A program made the translations under genes and the position numbers. The notes under the pieces were generated by a model. The model made no database searches, was not told where the DNA came from, and saw only the letters and a program-made list of their open reading frames with translations. DNA of 33,670 nt from Gemmatimonadota bacterium (GTDB lineage Bacteria > Gemmatimonadota > Gemmatimonadetes > Palauibacterales > KS3-K002), in NCBI GenBank assembly GCA_016209945.1, contig JACQVD010000054.1, positions 1-33,670 of the forward strand. The letters run 5' to 3'. Positions 1-9,363 of the stretch are shown piece by piece (position 1 is the stretch's first letter; each line of letters begins with the position of its first letter).

Positions 1-1
1 C

Positions 2-580
2 GCCACGCTGTTCGAGCGTGGCGACTTCGGGCCGGCGAGCACGTTCGTCGTGTATGTCGTGCTGGTGGCGTACGCGTTCGGGCTCGTGGCGGCCTCGTCC
101 GTGAAGCTCTTCGCGTCCGGGTTCCACGCGATGCTCGACACCCGCACGCCTCTGCGCTACGCGATCGTCTCGGTGAGCGTGGGATTGCTGACAGGGGGCG
201 CGCTGCTGTTCGCTCTCCGCGAGCGCGTGCAACCCGCGCCGCTCGCCGCGGTCGGGTTGGCCGCGGGCTCGAGCCTCGGGTTCTGGGTGAATTGCGGGCT
301 CCTGTGGCGCGGCCTGCGCCGGCGGATCGGCCCGATCTTCCGGTGGGGAGACGCGCGCTACGTGCTCGGGGTGGTCACGGCGTGCGTGCCGGCGGCCGCG
401 GCCGCCCTTGTCACGGAGGTTCTCCTGCGCGGCGCGCTTGGCGGGCCGTCCCTGGCGCAGCGTGGAGGCACTCTCCTCGCGGCCGCGGCCGCTTTTGGGG
501 TAGTATATTGGGTGGCGGGCAAGGGCCTCGGGGTCGGCCGCACGGGTTGGATCCCCGGGCCCGTCTTCGACGCGGCATAG
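2..580 (+). CDS. murJ: Lipid II flippase MurJ/MviN, C-terminal part (5' end outside window)
   Basis: Open frame runs in from the window edge (ATLFERGDFGPASTFVVYVVLVAYAFGL...VKLFASGFHAMLDTRTPLRYAIVSV). The LFERG.F and F.A..DTRTP.R motifs and multiple TM segments are typical of the MurJ C-terminal half. Confidence 0.85.
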   Translation, partial: ATLFERGDFGPASTFVVYVVLVAYAFGLVAASSVKLFASGFHAMLDTRTPLRYAIVSVSVGLLTGGALLFALRERVQPAPLAAVGLAAGSSLGFWVNCGLLWRGLRRRIGPIFRWGDARYVLGVVTACVPAAAAALVTEVLLRGALGGPSLAQRGGTLLAAAAAFGVVYWVAGKGLGVGRTGWIPGPVFDAA

Positions 581-581
581 C

Positions 582-2420
582 ATGGCGCAGGCGTCCCACG
601 TGCGGGAAGAGAAGCTGAAGGCACTCCCGGAGGAGCCCGGAGTCTATCTGTTCCGTGACGCCCGGGGGCGGATCCTCTACATCGGGAAGGCGAAATCGCT
701 CCGCGACCGTGTGCGCGGCCACTTCCACGCCGATCCCTCGGTCTCCAAACCTCCCGAGCTGTACGAGCAGATCGCCGACGTCGAGACGATTGTCACGGCC
801 TCGGAGGCGGAAGCGCTGCTCCTCGAGTCGAACCTGATCAAGGAGTACGATCCGCGGTTCAACGTTCGGCTGCGCGACGACAAGGCGTACCCATACGTGA
901 AGGTCACGGTCAACGAGCCGTTCCCGCGCGTGCTCGTCACGCGCCGCGTCCAGAAGGACGGGGCCCGGTACTTCGGGCCGTACGCCGATGTGGGAGCGAT
1001 GCGGCGCGCGCTCCGGGCCATCAAGAAGCTCTACACGATTCGATCATGCCATTACGACCTGCCGCAAGAGGTGCCTGATCGCCCGTGCCTCGATTACCAC
1101 ATCGGGCGGTGCAAGGCGCCGTGTGTGGGGTGGCAGACCGAAGCCGACTACCGGGCGATGATCGGCGAGGTGCTCATGATCCTGGAGGGCCGCACGCAGG
1201 CCCTCGCCCGGCAGGCAGCGGAGCGCATGCAGGATGCAGCCGCCGCCCTGCAATTCGAGCGCGCCGCCGAGCTCCGGGACGTCCTCCGCGGGCTCGAGGC
1301 CCTGGCCCGCGAGCAAGTGGCCCTGGACCCACGAGGCGGCGACCTGGACGCCGTGGCGATCGCGAAGGACGGCGACGACGCGTGCGGGGTCATCTTGAAG
1401 ATCAGGGAAGGGAGGCTCCTGGGCCGGGAGGCCCACCTCCTGGGGAACGTCCGCCGGGCGAGTGACGGGGAGATCCTGTCCGCGTTCGTCGCCCGGCACT
1501 ACGTGCGTCAGCTCGACCTGCCGGCACGGGTGCTCTTCCCCTTCGACTTCGAGGACCGGCGGGCGGTGGAAGAGGCCCTCGCACAGAAGACGGGTCGGCG
1601 CGTGCGCGTGCTGGTCCCCATCCGGGGTCGCCGCCGGGCGATTGTGGAGCGGGCGATCCAGAACGCGCAGCACGTTCTGGAGGAGCGCGTTCTCGCGGCC
1701 CGGGCGGCCGCCGAACGGGCGCCCAGCGCGCTCCACGAGCTGCGTGAAAACCTGGCACTCGATGCGGTCCCGCGGGCGATCCTCTGCTTCGATGTCTCCA
1801 CCACCCAGGGCGCCGACACCGTCGGCGCTGCCGTTTGGTTCGAGAACGGAGAGCCGCTGAAGGACGAGTACCGGCGTTTCAACGTCCAGCACGTCGCCGG
1901 ACAGCCCGATGACTTCGCGGCCATGGAAGAGGTCGTCGAGCGTTATTTCACCCGGCGCGCGGCCGAGAACCGGCGGCTTCCCGACCTGGTCGTCATTGAC
2001 GGTGGGAAAGGCCAACTCTCCGCTGCCGCCGTGGCGATGGGAAGGGCAGGGGTCATCGACCTTCCGACCATCGCCCTGGCCAAGCGCGAGGAGCTGATCT
2101 ATCTGCCAGACGCTCCCGACCCGCTGCGGCTACCGCACCGGAGCGGGGCCCTGCGGTTGCTCCAGCGGATCCGTGACGAGGCCCACCGCTTCGTCCTCAC
2201 GCACCATCGGGCGCGCCGGACGCGCGGCACGCTCGTCTCGGAACTCGGCCGGATTCCCGGGATCGGCCCCGCGCGCCAGCAGGCACTGCTCCGACACTTC
2301 GGGAGCGTACGCGCGCTCCAGGCGGCGACCGAGGAGGAGATCGCGCGCGTCCCGGGATTCGGAGCCCATCTTGCCGCGATCGTCGCGCGGCAGCTCCAGG
2401 GCAACGGAGGCGAGCTCTAG
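582..2420 (+). CDS. uvrC: UvrABC system protein C (excinuclease ABC subunit C)
   Basis: 612 aa. N-terminal GIY-YIG domain (PGVYLFRDARGRILYIGKAKSLRDRVRGHF), C.Y.I.RC.APC motif, UVR domain, and C-terminal RNase H-like/HhH region (VVIDGGKGQLSAA, IPGIGPARQQALLRHFGS). Confidence 0.97.
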   Translation: MAQASHVREEKLKALPEEPGVYLFRDARGRILYIGKAKSLRDRVRGHFHADPSVSKPPELYEQIADVETIVTASEAEALLLESNLIKEYDPRFNVRLRDDKAYPYVKVTVNEPFPRVLVTRRVQKDGARYFGPYADVGAMRRALRAIKKLYTIRSCHYDLPQEVPDRPCLDYHIGRCKAPCVGWQTEADYRAMIGEVLMILEGRTQALARQAAERMQDAAAALQFERAAELRDVLRGLEALAREQVALDPRGGDLDAVAIAKDGDDACGVILKIREGRLLGREAHLLGNVRRASDGEILSAFVARHYVRQLDLPARVLFPFDFEDRRAVEEALAQKTGRRVRVLVPIRGRRRAIVERAIQNAQHVLEERVLAARAAAERAPSALHELRENLALDAVPRAILCFDVSTTQGADTVGAAVWFENGEPLKDEYRRFNVQHVAGQPDDFAAMEEVVERYFTRRAAENRRLPDLVVIDGGKGQLSAAAVAMGRAGVIDLPTIALAKREELIYLPDAPDPLRLPHRSGALRLLQRIRDEAHRFVLTHHRARRTRGTLVSELGRIPGIGPARQQALLRHFGSVRALQAATEEEIARVPGFGAHLAAIVARQLQGNGGEL

Positions 2421-2426
2421 GCGCGC

Positions 2427-2455
2427 TTGTTCCCGCCCCCGGGCGGGTCTATGTT
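2427..2455 (+). promoter_or_regulatory. Putative promoter/hairpin between uvrC and gltX
   Basis: TTGTTC-17 bp-TATGTT with a perfect CCCGCCC-CC-GGGCGGG inverted repeat (2432-2447) inside the spacer. Read alternatively, the inverted repeat plus TCTATGTT could be a weak uvrC terminator. Confidence 0.3.
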
Positions 2456-2503
2456 GCCGCTTCCTTTGTCCGGAATTCACCCCATGGATCGCGGCCGACG
2501 GCG

Positions 2504-3964
2504 ATGACGGTGCGCACGCGTTTCGCACCGAGCCCAACGGGCGAGCTGCATCTCGGGAATGCGCGCACCGCGATCCTCAACTGGCTGTACGCGCGACATA
2601 CCCGAGGGGAGCTCGTCCTCCGGATCGAGGACACGGACGTCCGCCGGACCGTGCCCGCAGCGGAAGAGGAGATCCTGCGGTCGCTCCGCTGGCTCGGCCT
2701 TCACTGGGACGAGGGGCCCGACTGCGGGGGACCGTACGGCCCCTACCGGCAGAGCGAGCGGGGCGCGATCTACCGGGACTTCGCGGCCCGGCTCCTGGAG
2801 CGCGGCGCGGCCTTCCACTGCTATTGCCGCCCCGAAGTCCTCGAGCAGAAGCGCCGAGCGGCGCTCCGGCGGGGCGAATCGCCGCGCTACGACGGAACGT
2901 GCCGAGAGCTCGCGCCCGCCCAGGAGTCGCGGCTGCTGGAGTCCGGCCTGACGCCCTCCGTGCGATTTCGCGTGCCGCCGGATACGGTGAGGGTCCGGGA
3001 CCTCTTGAAGGGAGAGGTGACGTTCGACGCGCGTGAGCTGGGCGACTTCGTGATCCTCAAATCCGACGGCCTGCCGACCTACAACTTCGCCGTCGTCGTG
3101 GACGACACCCTCATGAGGATCACGCACGTCATCCGGGGAATCGGCCACCTCGCGAACACACCGCGCCAGATGCTCATCTACCGCGCATTGGGCGCCGAGC
3201 CTCCCGTATTCGTCCACATCCCCCATGTTCTCGGACCGGACGGGGAGCCGCTGTCCAAGCGTCGCGGGGCGAAGACCCTGGCCGAGTACGAGCGGGAAGG
3301 CTATCGCCCCGACGCCATCGTCAACTACCTCTCGCTCCTCTCCTGGTCGTCGCCGTCCGGCGAAGAGCTGCTCGACCGCGAGCGCCTCATCCGCGAGATC
3401 GACCTGCGGCGCCTCGGCGCCCGCGATGCCGTGCTGGATCCGGCGAAGCTGCGCTGGCTCTCCGGAAAACACATCCAGCGGATGCCCGCGCAGGAGCTTG
3501 CAAGCCGCCTCGCCGACTTCGCGGGGCCCGAGGCGCGGGAGATCACCGAGGAGGATTGGGCCAAGGTCGCGGAGGCCCTGCGCGACCGCCTGACGACTTT
3601 TGCCGAGGCGCGCGAGTTCCTCCTGCAGTTCCGTCCGCCGGAGCCGCTGGTGTACGACGGCGATGCCCGGAGTGCCTTGGCGGCTGCCGAGGCGCGAACC
3701 GTCCTCGAGGCCGCGGCGGACGCCTTGGAAATGGCCCCGTGGACGAAGACGGGCGTCCTCGACGCCCTCAAGGCCGCCGGCGAGACGAGCGGCACCCAGG
3801 GGCGGGCCCTCTACCGTCCCATCCGCTTGGCCCTCACGGCGCACGAACACGGGCCGGAACTGGTGGACATCATCTGGATCCAGGGCCGGGACCGGGTTGT
3901 GCGCATTCTGCGGCGCGCCGCGTCGCTCGACGCTGCTCCATGGGGTCGAGCCGAGCGGCGATGA
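2504..3964 (+). CDS. gltX: Glutamyl-tRNA synthetase
   Basis: 486 aa. FAPSPTGELHLGNARTA (HIGH-type) and EPLSKRRGA (KMSKS-type) class I aaRS motifs, RIEDTD. Confidence 0.97.
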   Translation: MTVRTRFAPSPTGELHLGNARTAILNWLYARHTRGELVLRIEDTDVRRTVPAAEEEILRSLRWLGLHWDEGPDCGGPYGPYRQSERGAIYRDFAARLLERGAAFHCYCRPEVLEQKRRAALRRGESPRYDGTCRELAPAQESRLLESGLTPSVRFRVPPDTVRVRDLLKGEVTFDARELGDFVILKSDGLPTYNFAVVVDDTLMRITHVIRGIGHLANTPRQMLIYRALGAEPPVFVHIPHVLGPDGEPLSKRRGAKTLAEYEREGYRPDAIVNYLSLLSWSSPSGEELLDRERLIREIDLRRLGARDAVLDPAKLRWLSGKHIQRMPAQELASRLADFAGPEAREITEEDWAKVAEALRDRLTTFAEAREFLLQFRPPEPLVYDGDARSALAAAEARTVLEAAADALEMAPWTKTGVLDALKAAGETSGTQGRALYRPIRLALTAHEHGPELVDIIWIQGRDRVVRILRRAASLDAAPWGRAERR

Positions 3965-5148
3965 GGAGAAGCGGGCCGTTCCACCTGGAGTGCGCGCGTT
4001 GCGCGACGACGCGCGAAGCAGAGGGGCTCATCGGGCTGTGCAGCTGCGGGGGACCCTGGCTCGTGCGGTATGCGCTCGACGCGCTGGCGCCGCGCTTCCG
4101 ACGCGAAGCGTTGGGTGGGAGGCCGTGGGACCTGTGGCGGTATCGCGAGGTGCTCCCCCTCCTCGATGGCGAATCGCCCGTCACGCTCGGGGAAGGCGGA
4201 ACACCGCTCTTGCCGGCCCAGCGACTCGGCCCGATCCTGGGGCCCGCCGAGGTCTGGATCAAAGACGAGGCGGAGAACCCCACGGGTACCTTCAAGGCGC
4301 GCGGCCTCGCGGTCGCCGTGACGCGCGCGGCGCGAGCGGGCGCCCGGAGCCTCGTCATGGCGTCCGCGGGCAACGCGGGCGCGGCGCTCGCCGCCTACGC
4401 CGCCAGGGCGGGCCTAAAGGCGCGCATCTATCTCCCCGCGGACACCTTCTCGACGATGCTGCAGGAGTGCCGGAGCTTCGGCGCCGAGGTGATCCTCGTG
4501 GACGGGCCGCTCCCCCGATGCGCACGCGAGGCTCAGAGGTGGGCCGCCGAGACGGGCGCCTTCGACGTCTCGACGCTCCGCGAGCCGTACCGCGTAGAAG
4601 GGAAGAAGACCATGGCGTACGAGATCGTGGAGCAGCTCAACGGGGGTGTGCCGGACGTGATCGTCTACCCCACGGGCGGCGGAACCGGCGTCATCGGGAT
4701 GTGGAAGGCGTTCGCGGAGATGCGCGCCCTCGGGTGGATCGGCGACGCGATGCCCCGGCTCGTGTGTGTGCAGGCGACGGGGTGCGCGCCCATCGTGAAA
4801 GCCTGGGAACAGGGCAGCGAGCGCGCCGAGCCTTGGGAAAACCCGCGCACGATCGCGAGCGGCCTCTGCGTGCCGTCGGCCCTCGGGGACTTCCTCATCC
4901 TGCGCGCGATCCGCGAGAGCGCTGGCGCCGCCGTGGCCGTGCCGGACGGGGACCTCCTCCAAGGCGCCCGCGCCCTGGCGACGCTGGAGGGCGTGGCCGC
5001 CTGTCCGGAAGGCGGCGCCACGATCGCGGCGCTGCCTGCGCTCGTTCGCTCCGGTGCGGTGCGTCCTCGGGACCGAGTCGTATGCTTCAACACGGGCTCG
5101 GCCGTCAAGTACCTTCCGCACATCCCCGCGCTCGAGCGCCGAGCGTAG
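3961..5148 (+). CDS. thrC: Threonine synthase (PLP-dependent)
   Basis: The 3556-5148 ORF is trimmed to the ATG at 3961, which overlaps the gltX stop (ATGA). LGEGGTPLL, ENPTGTFKARG (PLP lysine), SAGNAGAALAAYAARAG, YPTGGGTGVIGMWKAF. Confidence 0.9.
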   Translation: MRRSGPFHLECARCATTREAEGLIGLCSCGGPWLVRYALDALAPRFRREALGGRPWDLWRYREVLPLLDGESPVTLGEGGTPLLPAQRLGPILGPAEVWIKDEAENPTGTFKARGLAVAVTRAARAGARSLVMASAGNAGAALAAYAARAGLKARIYLPADTFSTMLQECRSFGAEVILVDGPLPRCAREAQRWAAETGAFDVSTLREPYRVEGKKTMAYEIVEQLNGGVPDVIVYPTGGGTGVIGMWKAFAEMRALGWIGDAMPRLVCVQATGCAPIVKAWEQGSERAEPWENPRTIASGLCVPSALGDFLILRAIRESAGAAVAVPDGDLLQGARALATLEGVAACPEGGATIAALPALVRSGAVRPRDRVVCFNTGSAVKYLPHIPALERRA

Positions 5149-6501
5149 ATGCGCAGTAGGCTGCTCGTCATCGGGACGATGATGGCGTCCGCCAGCCCCT
5201 CGCCAGCACAGATCCAGAGGGTCACCGTCCCTGACTCCCAGAGCTTCTGGCTCGGCATCGGCGCCACGGGCATCCAGGTGCATCCCCTGCCGTGGTACAA
5301 CGACCGCGATGGGTTCGTGAGCGGCGTGCACGTCCGGCGCGGAGACGACCGCACGGGCTCGATGTGGCTGACGCTGGCGCAGGGATGGAGAGAGCCCGAC
5401 CGCGGCCCGAGCGTAGCGGAGGCCGGGCTCCAGCGAGGCGCGTTCACGGCCTGGTTCAAGTACGCCGAAGGGAGGCGCGGATTCGGCACGTCCTACGCGC
5501 TGGAGCTACGCGATCGCTGGACGCTCACCGTGGGCGCGGAGGAGACGGCGCTCATCGAAGATGCCTATCTGCGGCGGATTTTCTTCTTCGCCTGCCCGGC
5601 GGACGCTCCCGCCGCGCCGTGCGACAGCGTGCGTGCGCCGCTCGCATGGAGTTCGGGACGGGACCGCGCGCTCGAGGCTCAACTCGCTGCGGAGAGTCCC
5701 GAGCGGTCTCTCGCTTGGAGTTTCGCCGTGCGCCTGGGCCTCCCTCTCCTCGGCGGTCGCCACGATTACCTGCAGGCCCGTGCGGAGGCCGTGTGGATGC
5801 AGAGCCGCGGAGGGTCGTCGCTCGAAGTCCGCGCGGCGGCCGCCTGGACCGAAATCGAGACGCCGCTCCAGAGCCGCTTCTTCGCCCACGGCTCCGGCCC
5901 GCTCAGCCGCTGGGAGAACCCGTATCTTCGCAGCCGGGGGGCCCCGCTCGACCGCATCCGGTATTTCGACCCCGGCGGTGCCCACCTCCGGGCGTACGGG
6001 CGTACGACACCGCTCCTGCGAAGGTTCGTCGGGGTCGCCGCGCGTGGAGGCCGCGAGTTCGACGTGTTCGGGCTTCCGGGCTTCGTCTATGCGTTTGCGG
6101 AGGGGGCGTGGATGCCGGCTGCGCCGAAGAACGTCGGCCGGGCGTCGATCACGCCAGATGCCTCGGTGCTCCTGGACTGGCCGCGCCTCACGTTCGCCGA
6201 GGAGAGGGGCGGCGGCCGGTTCAATGCCGGCGCCCTTCGGATCCCCGACTTCCTCGCCGACGCGGGAATCGGTGCCGCTGCCCGATTGCCCCTCGGCTTC
6301 TATCTTGACGTGAGCGTTCCCGTGTGGGCGAGCGAGGGATCGCTGGCCGACCGCGCGCGCGGCCTCTTCGACCTGGCGGGGGAGAGCCGGGATCGTGCGC
6401 TGGGGGTGCGATACGCCATCTCGCTCGGCTACAGCCCTTCGGGAGCCCCGAGGAGGGTCGCGGCTCCGGGGGCGTTCCGTGGCGGACTCCGGGGATTCTA
6501 G
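5149..6501 (+). CDS. Uncharacterised secreted protein, probably outer-membrane beta-barrel
   Basis: 450 aa. N-terminal signal-like segment, alternating amphipathic/aromatic strands, terminal Phe. No family recognised by eye. Confidence 0.55.
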   Translation: MRSRLLVIGTMMASASPSPAQIQRVTVPDSQSFWLGIGATGIQVHPLPWYNDRDGFVSGVHVRRGDDRTGSMWLTLAQGWREPDRGPSVAEAGLQRGAFTAWFKYAEGRRGFGTSYALELRDRWTLTVGAEETALIEDAYLRRIFFFACPADAPAAPCDSVRAPLAWSSGRDRALEAQLAAESPERSLAWSFAVRLGLPLLGGRHDYLQARAEAVWMQSRGGSSLEVRAAAAWTEIETPLQSRFFAHGSGPLSRWENPYLRSRGAPLDRIRYFDPGGAHLRAYGRTTPLLRRFVGVAARGGREFDVFGLPGFVYAFAEGAWMPAAPKNVGRASITPDASVLLDWPRLTFAEERGGGRFNAGALRIPDFLADAGIGAAARLPLGFYLDVSVPVWASEGSLADRARGLFDLAGESRDRALGVRYAISLGYSPSGAPRRVAAPGAFRGGLRGF

Positions 6502-6504
6502 ACC

Positions 6505-7668
6505 ATGCCGGGTGCGATCTTCGACCCGTTCAGCGGAATCAGCGGCGACATGGTGCTGGGGGCCCTGCTCGATCTCGGGCTGCCCCTCGACTTCTTGCGC
6601 CAAACGATCGGCGGCCTCGGCATCGAAGCGGGCCGCGTCGAAGCGCGTCGCGTTCGACGCGCAGGGATCGCGGCCTGGAAAGTTGATATCCCGGAGGAAG
6701 AGCACGCGCCGGCCCGCCACCTGGCGGACGTGCTCGAGATCATCGATCGAGCGAGCCTCTCACCGCGCGCGAAAGCGCTCGCACGCGACGTGTTCGAGCG
6801 ACTGGCACGCGCGGAGGCAGCGGTGCACGGCAGCGATCCGGAACACGTCCACTTCCATGAGGTGGGGGCGGTCGATTCCATCGCGGACATCGTGGGTGCC
6901 GCGGCCGGCTTCGTGGAACTCGGGATCGGGCCCGCCTACACGAGGGCGGTGCCGCTGAGCCGCGGCTGGATCTCCGGCGCCCACGGCGCGCTTCCCACCC
7001 CGGCACCTGCGACCGTAAAGCTCCTCGAGGGGCTCCCGACCATCGAGTCGCCGTTCGAGGGCGAGATCGTGACCCCCACAGGCGCTGCGCTCCTGGCGGC
7101 GTTCACGGGCGGGAAGACGGCCCCGGGCACCTTCCGGCCGATTCGCTCGGGCTTCGGAGCCGGCTCCCGCGATCCGGCGGACCGCCCGAACTGCCTGCGG
7201 ATCATCTTGATCGCGGAGAGTACGGAGACACCGAGCGCGCTGCTGCTTCTCCAGGCGGACGTGGACGATATGGCCCCGGAGTTCGTACCGCCGGCGTTGG
7301 AGGCCCTGGCAGCGGCCGGAGCCCTGGAGGTGTGGGTCCACCCGGTCTCCATGAAGAAGGGGCGGCCCGCCATCCGGATCGAAGCCCTTGTGCCGGCGGA
7401 ACGGAGGCCCGCAGCGAGCGAAGCTCTGTTTGTGCACACGACGACGCTGGGGCTCAGATTCTGGGCCGTTGACAGGGAGATCCTGAGCCGCGAGATACTG
7501 GACGTGACCTGGCGTGGGTACCGGATCCGCGTGAAGCGCGCTACCCTTCCGGGCGGCGGCGTGCGGTTCAAGCCCGAGTACGAGGACATCATGCAGATGG
7601 CCCAGGCACTTGGGGTCCCCCCCCTACAGCTCCTAGGAGAGTTCACGAGGGAGTTCGAGGGCGCTTAG
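6505..7668 (+). CDS. larC: LarC-type nickel insertion protein (pyridinium-3,5-bisthiocarboxylate mononucleotide nickel chelatase, former DUF111)
   Basis: 387 aa. FDPFSGISGDMVLGALLDLG, HVHFHEVGAVDSIADIVGA, TPTGAALL, VDDMAPEF are hallmark LarC motifs. Confidence 0.9.
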   Translation: MPGAIFDPFSGISGDMVLGALLDLGLPLDFLRQTIGGLGIEAGRVEARRVRRAGIAAWKVDIPEEEHAPARHLADVLEIIDRASLSPRAKALARDVFERLARAEAAVHGSDPEHVHFHEVGAVDSIADIVGAAAGFVELGIGPAYTRAVPLSRGWISGAHGALPTPAPATVKLLEGLPTIESPFEGEIVTPTGAALLAAFTGGKTAPGTFRPIRSGFGAGSRDPADRPNCLRIILIAESTETPSALLLLQADVDDMAPEFVPPALEALAAAGALEVWVHPVSMKKGRPAIRIEALVPAERRPAASEALFVHTTTLGLRFWAVDREILSREILDVTWRGYRIRVKRATLPGGGVRFKPEYEDIMQMAQALGVPPLQLLGEFTREFEGA

Positions 7669-7686
7669 GGATACGAGGAGGCTTGC

Positions 7687-9159
7687 ATGACACACCCCTG
7701 CCCGTCGCGGGCTCGTTGGGCGATCGTCATCCTCGCCATGACCGCGGCGGTCTTCGCCCGGACAACGGACGGGGTTGCGCAGAAGAGGGAGAAGTGCAGG
7801 TGGCCCGGCTCCATGTGGGCGACGAGCGCCAAGCTGTACCTGAAGACGGCGCGGGAGAACCCGCGGCCCGATGAGAGCCGCGAGTTGTACGCGAAGGCGC
7901 TCGAGGTCTCACTGGAAGGGATCTCGCAGGATCCTGCCAACAGCCAGCACTACATTCGGGGAGGGGAGGCGTCCGTCGGGCTGGGCGACTTCGTGGGAGC
8001 GGACAGCCTGCTCGACCGCGCCGACGAGATGGAGCCCGCCTGCCGGGATGAGGTTCTCCAGATCCGCGAGCGTGCCTGGGCAAACGCCTTCAACGCCGGC
8101 GTCGGCTATGTCCGGAGCGGCGGTGAGAGCCAGGCCCTTGTCCAGTTCGAGAGGGCCAACGCGATCTACCAGGGCCGGCCGGAGGCATTACTCCAGCTCG
8201 GCGCCCTCTACTCCAAGCAGGCGGACGAGATCCGGCAGGAAGCGATGGCCGCGGACTCCGCGACAGCGGCAGCGCTCAACGCACGGGCCGACTCGCTTCT
8301 CGACGCCGCGGTTCAGGCGTACCGCAAAGCCGCCGAGGTGGCGCAGAGGCCCGAACATCAGGAAGTCGCCAGCTTCAACCTGGCGCAGATCCTCGCCGCG
8401 AACGACCGCTTCGAGGAGGCCGTGGCCGCCTACAGGAAGTACCTGGAGAGGCGGCCCGACAACGTGGTCGCACAGACGAACCAGGCCGTCGTACTCGCGC
8501 GGTGGGCGGAGACCGTCGAGGACGGCGGCACACCTGCGGATTCGGCCCGCGCTGAGGAGATCCGCAAGGAAGCGCGCCAGGTGTGCCATCTGATCCTGGC
8601 GCGCCCCGACCTTGGTGCCGACGACGCCCTCCATGCGGGCCGTCTTCTCCTGCGGCTCAAAGAGCTTGACGGCGCCGCCAAGGCGTTCCGCCGTGTGCTG
8701 GCCGTCCGGCCGTACGACCACGAGGCCCTCCTAAGCCTCGCGAACACCCTCTACCTGGCCGAGAGAGCGGACTCGCTCTTGTCGGTCGCCGAAGAGCTCG
8801 TCAAGCGGTACCCGAACAACACGAACCACCTTGCGTTCCTGGCGTGGGCGTACCGGGAGACGGGAGCCACGCGGAAGGCGCTCGAGGTGATCGAGCAGCG
8901 CGATCAGCTGGGGTTTGAGGTGGACGACCTGGAGCTGGCGTACAAGACTTTCACGCTCACCGGCCGCATCAGGAACCTCAAGCTCAAGGCGGGCGCCCTG
9001 GCGGCCATCCGCTTCGAGTTCCTAGACGAGAAGGGCCAGATTGTGGCCACGCAGGAGGTCTCGAAGCCATTGCCGGAACCGGAGGCGACAACCGACTTCG
9101 AGATCCGATTCCAGGTAGCAGGCTCCGTGGCCGGGTTCCGCTACTCTCCGATAGGCTGA
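7687..9159 (+). CDS. Tetratricopeptide repeat protein, predicted exported
   Basis: 490 aa. N-terminal hydrophobic segment (WAIVILAMTAAVFA) and several TPR-like repeats (e.g. FNLAQILAANDRFEEAVAAYRKYLERRPDN). Confidence 0.8.
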   Translation: MTHPCPSRARWAIVILAMTAAVFARTTDGVAQKREKCRWPGSMWATSAKLYLKTARENPRPDESRELYAKALEVSLEGISQDPANSQHYIRGGEASVGLGDFVGADSLLDRADEMEPACRDEVLQIRERAWANAFNAGVGYVRSGGESQALVQFERANAIYQGRPEALLQLGALYSKQADEIRQEAMAADSATAAALNARADSLLDAAVQAYRKAAEVAQRPEHQEVASFNLAQILAANDRFEEAVAAYRKYLERRPDNVVAQTNQAVVLARWAETVEDGGTPADSARAEEIRKEARQVCHLILARPDLGADDALHAGRLLLRLKELDGAAKAFRRVLAVRPYDHEALLSLANTLYLAERADSLLSVAEELVKRYPNNTNHLAFLAWAYRETGATRKALEVIEQRDQLGFEVDDLELAYKTFTLTGRIRNLKLKAGALAAIRFEFLDEKGQIVATQEVSKPLPEPEATTDFEIRFQVAGSVAGFRYSPIG

Positions 9160-9205
9160 CCCCTGCCCCCTCGAGTCCCACGCGCCTTTTCAGACACCGC
9201 TGGAG

Positions 9206-9233
9206 TTGACCGGCCGTAATTTGCGGCTATGTT
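9206..9233 (+). promoter_or_regulatory. Putative sigma70-type promoter upstream of der
   Basis: TTGACC (9206-9211), 16-bp spacer, TATGTT (9228-9233), in a 204-bp intergenic gap with a local dip in GC. Confidence 0.4.
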
Positions 9234-9304
9234 GAGGGTTAGCGCAGATGACCTCCGGCCGCGTGTTGAATGCCCCCGGGACATCTCACGATATGCGACA
9301 CGAT

Positions 9305-9348
9305 CCTCGGGGCGGCGACCTGCGGCCAAAAGGCCCCGCTTCCCGAGG
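9305..9348 (+). promoter_or_regulatory. Structured RNA leader element upstream of der
   Basis: Nested inverted repeats: CCTCGGG-GCGG (9305-9315) pairs with CCGC-TT-CCCGAGG (9336-9348). It encloses GGCC-AAAA-GGCC (9324-9335) and ends 15 nt before the der ATG. Confidence 0.4.
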
Positions 9349-9363
9349 CCCTGAATTGCAGCG

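Noticed and set aside
2-580. Apparently truncated MurJ as a pseudogene
   Set aside because: The open frame reaches the window edge, so the missing N-terminus is explained by the cut. The same applies to pyrG at the right edge.
1044-2015. Long antisense ORF (323 aa, - strand) inside uvrC
   Set aside because: Shadow ORF produced by high GC. The + strand frame is unequivocal UvrC and the antisense protein has no recognisable motif.
2477-3850. 457-aa - strand ORF opposite gltX
   Set aside because: Low-complexity Arg/Gly/Pro-rich antisense translation of a conserved aaRS gene.
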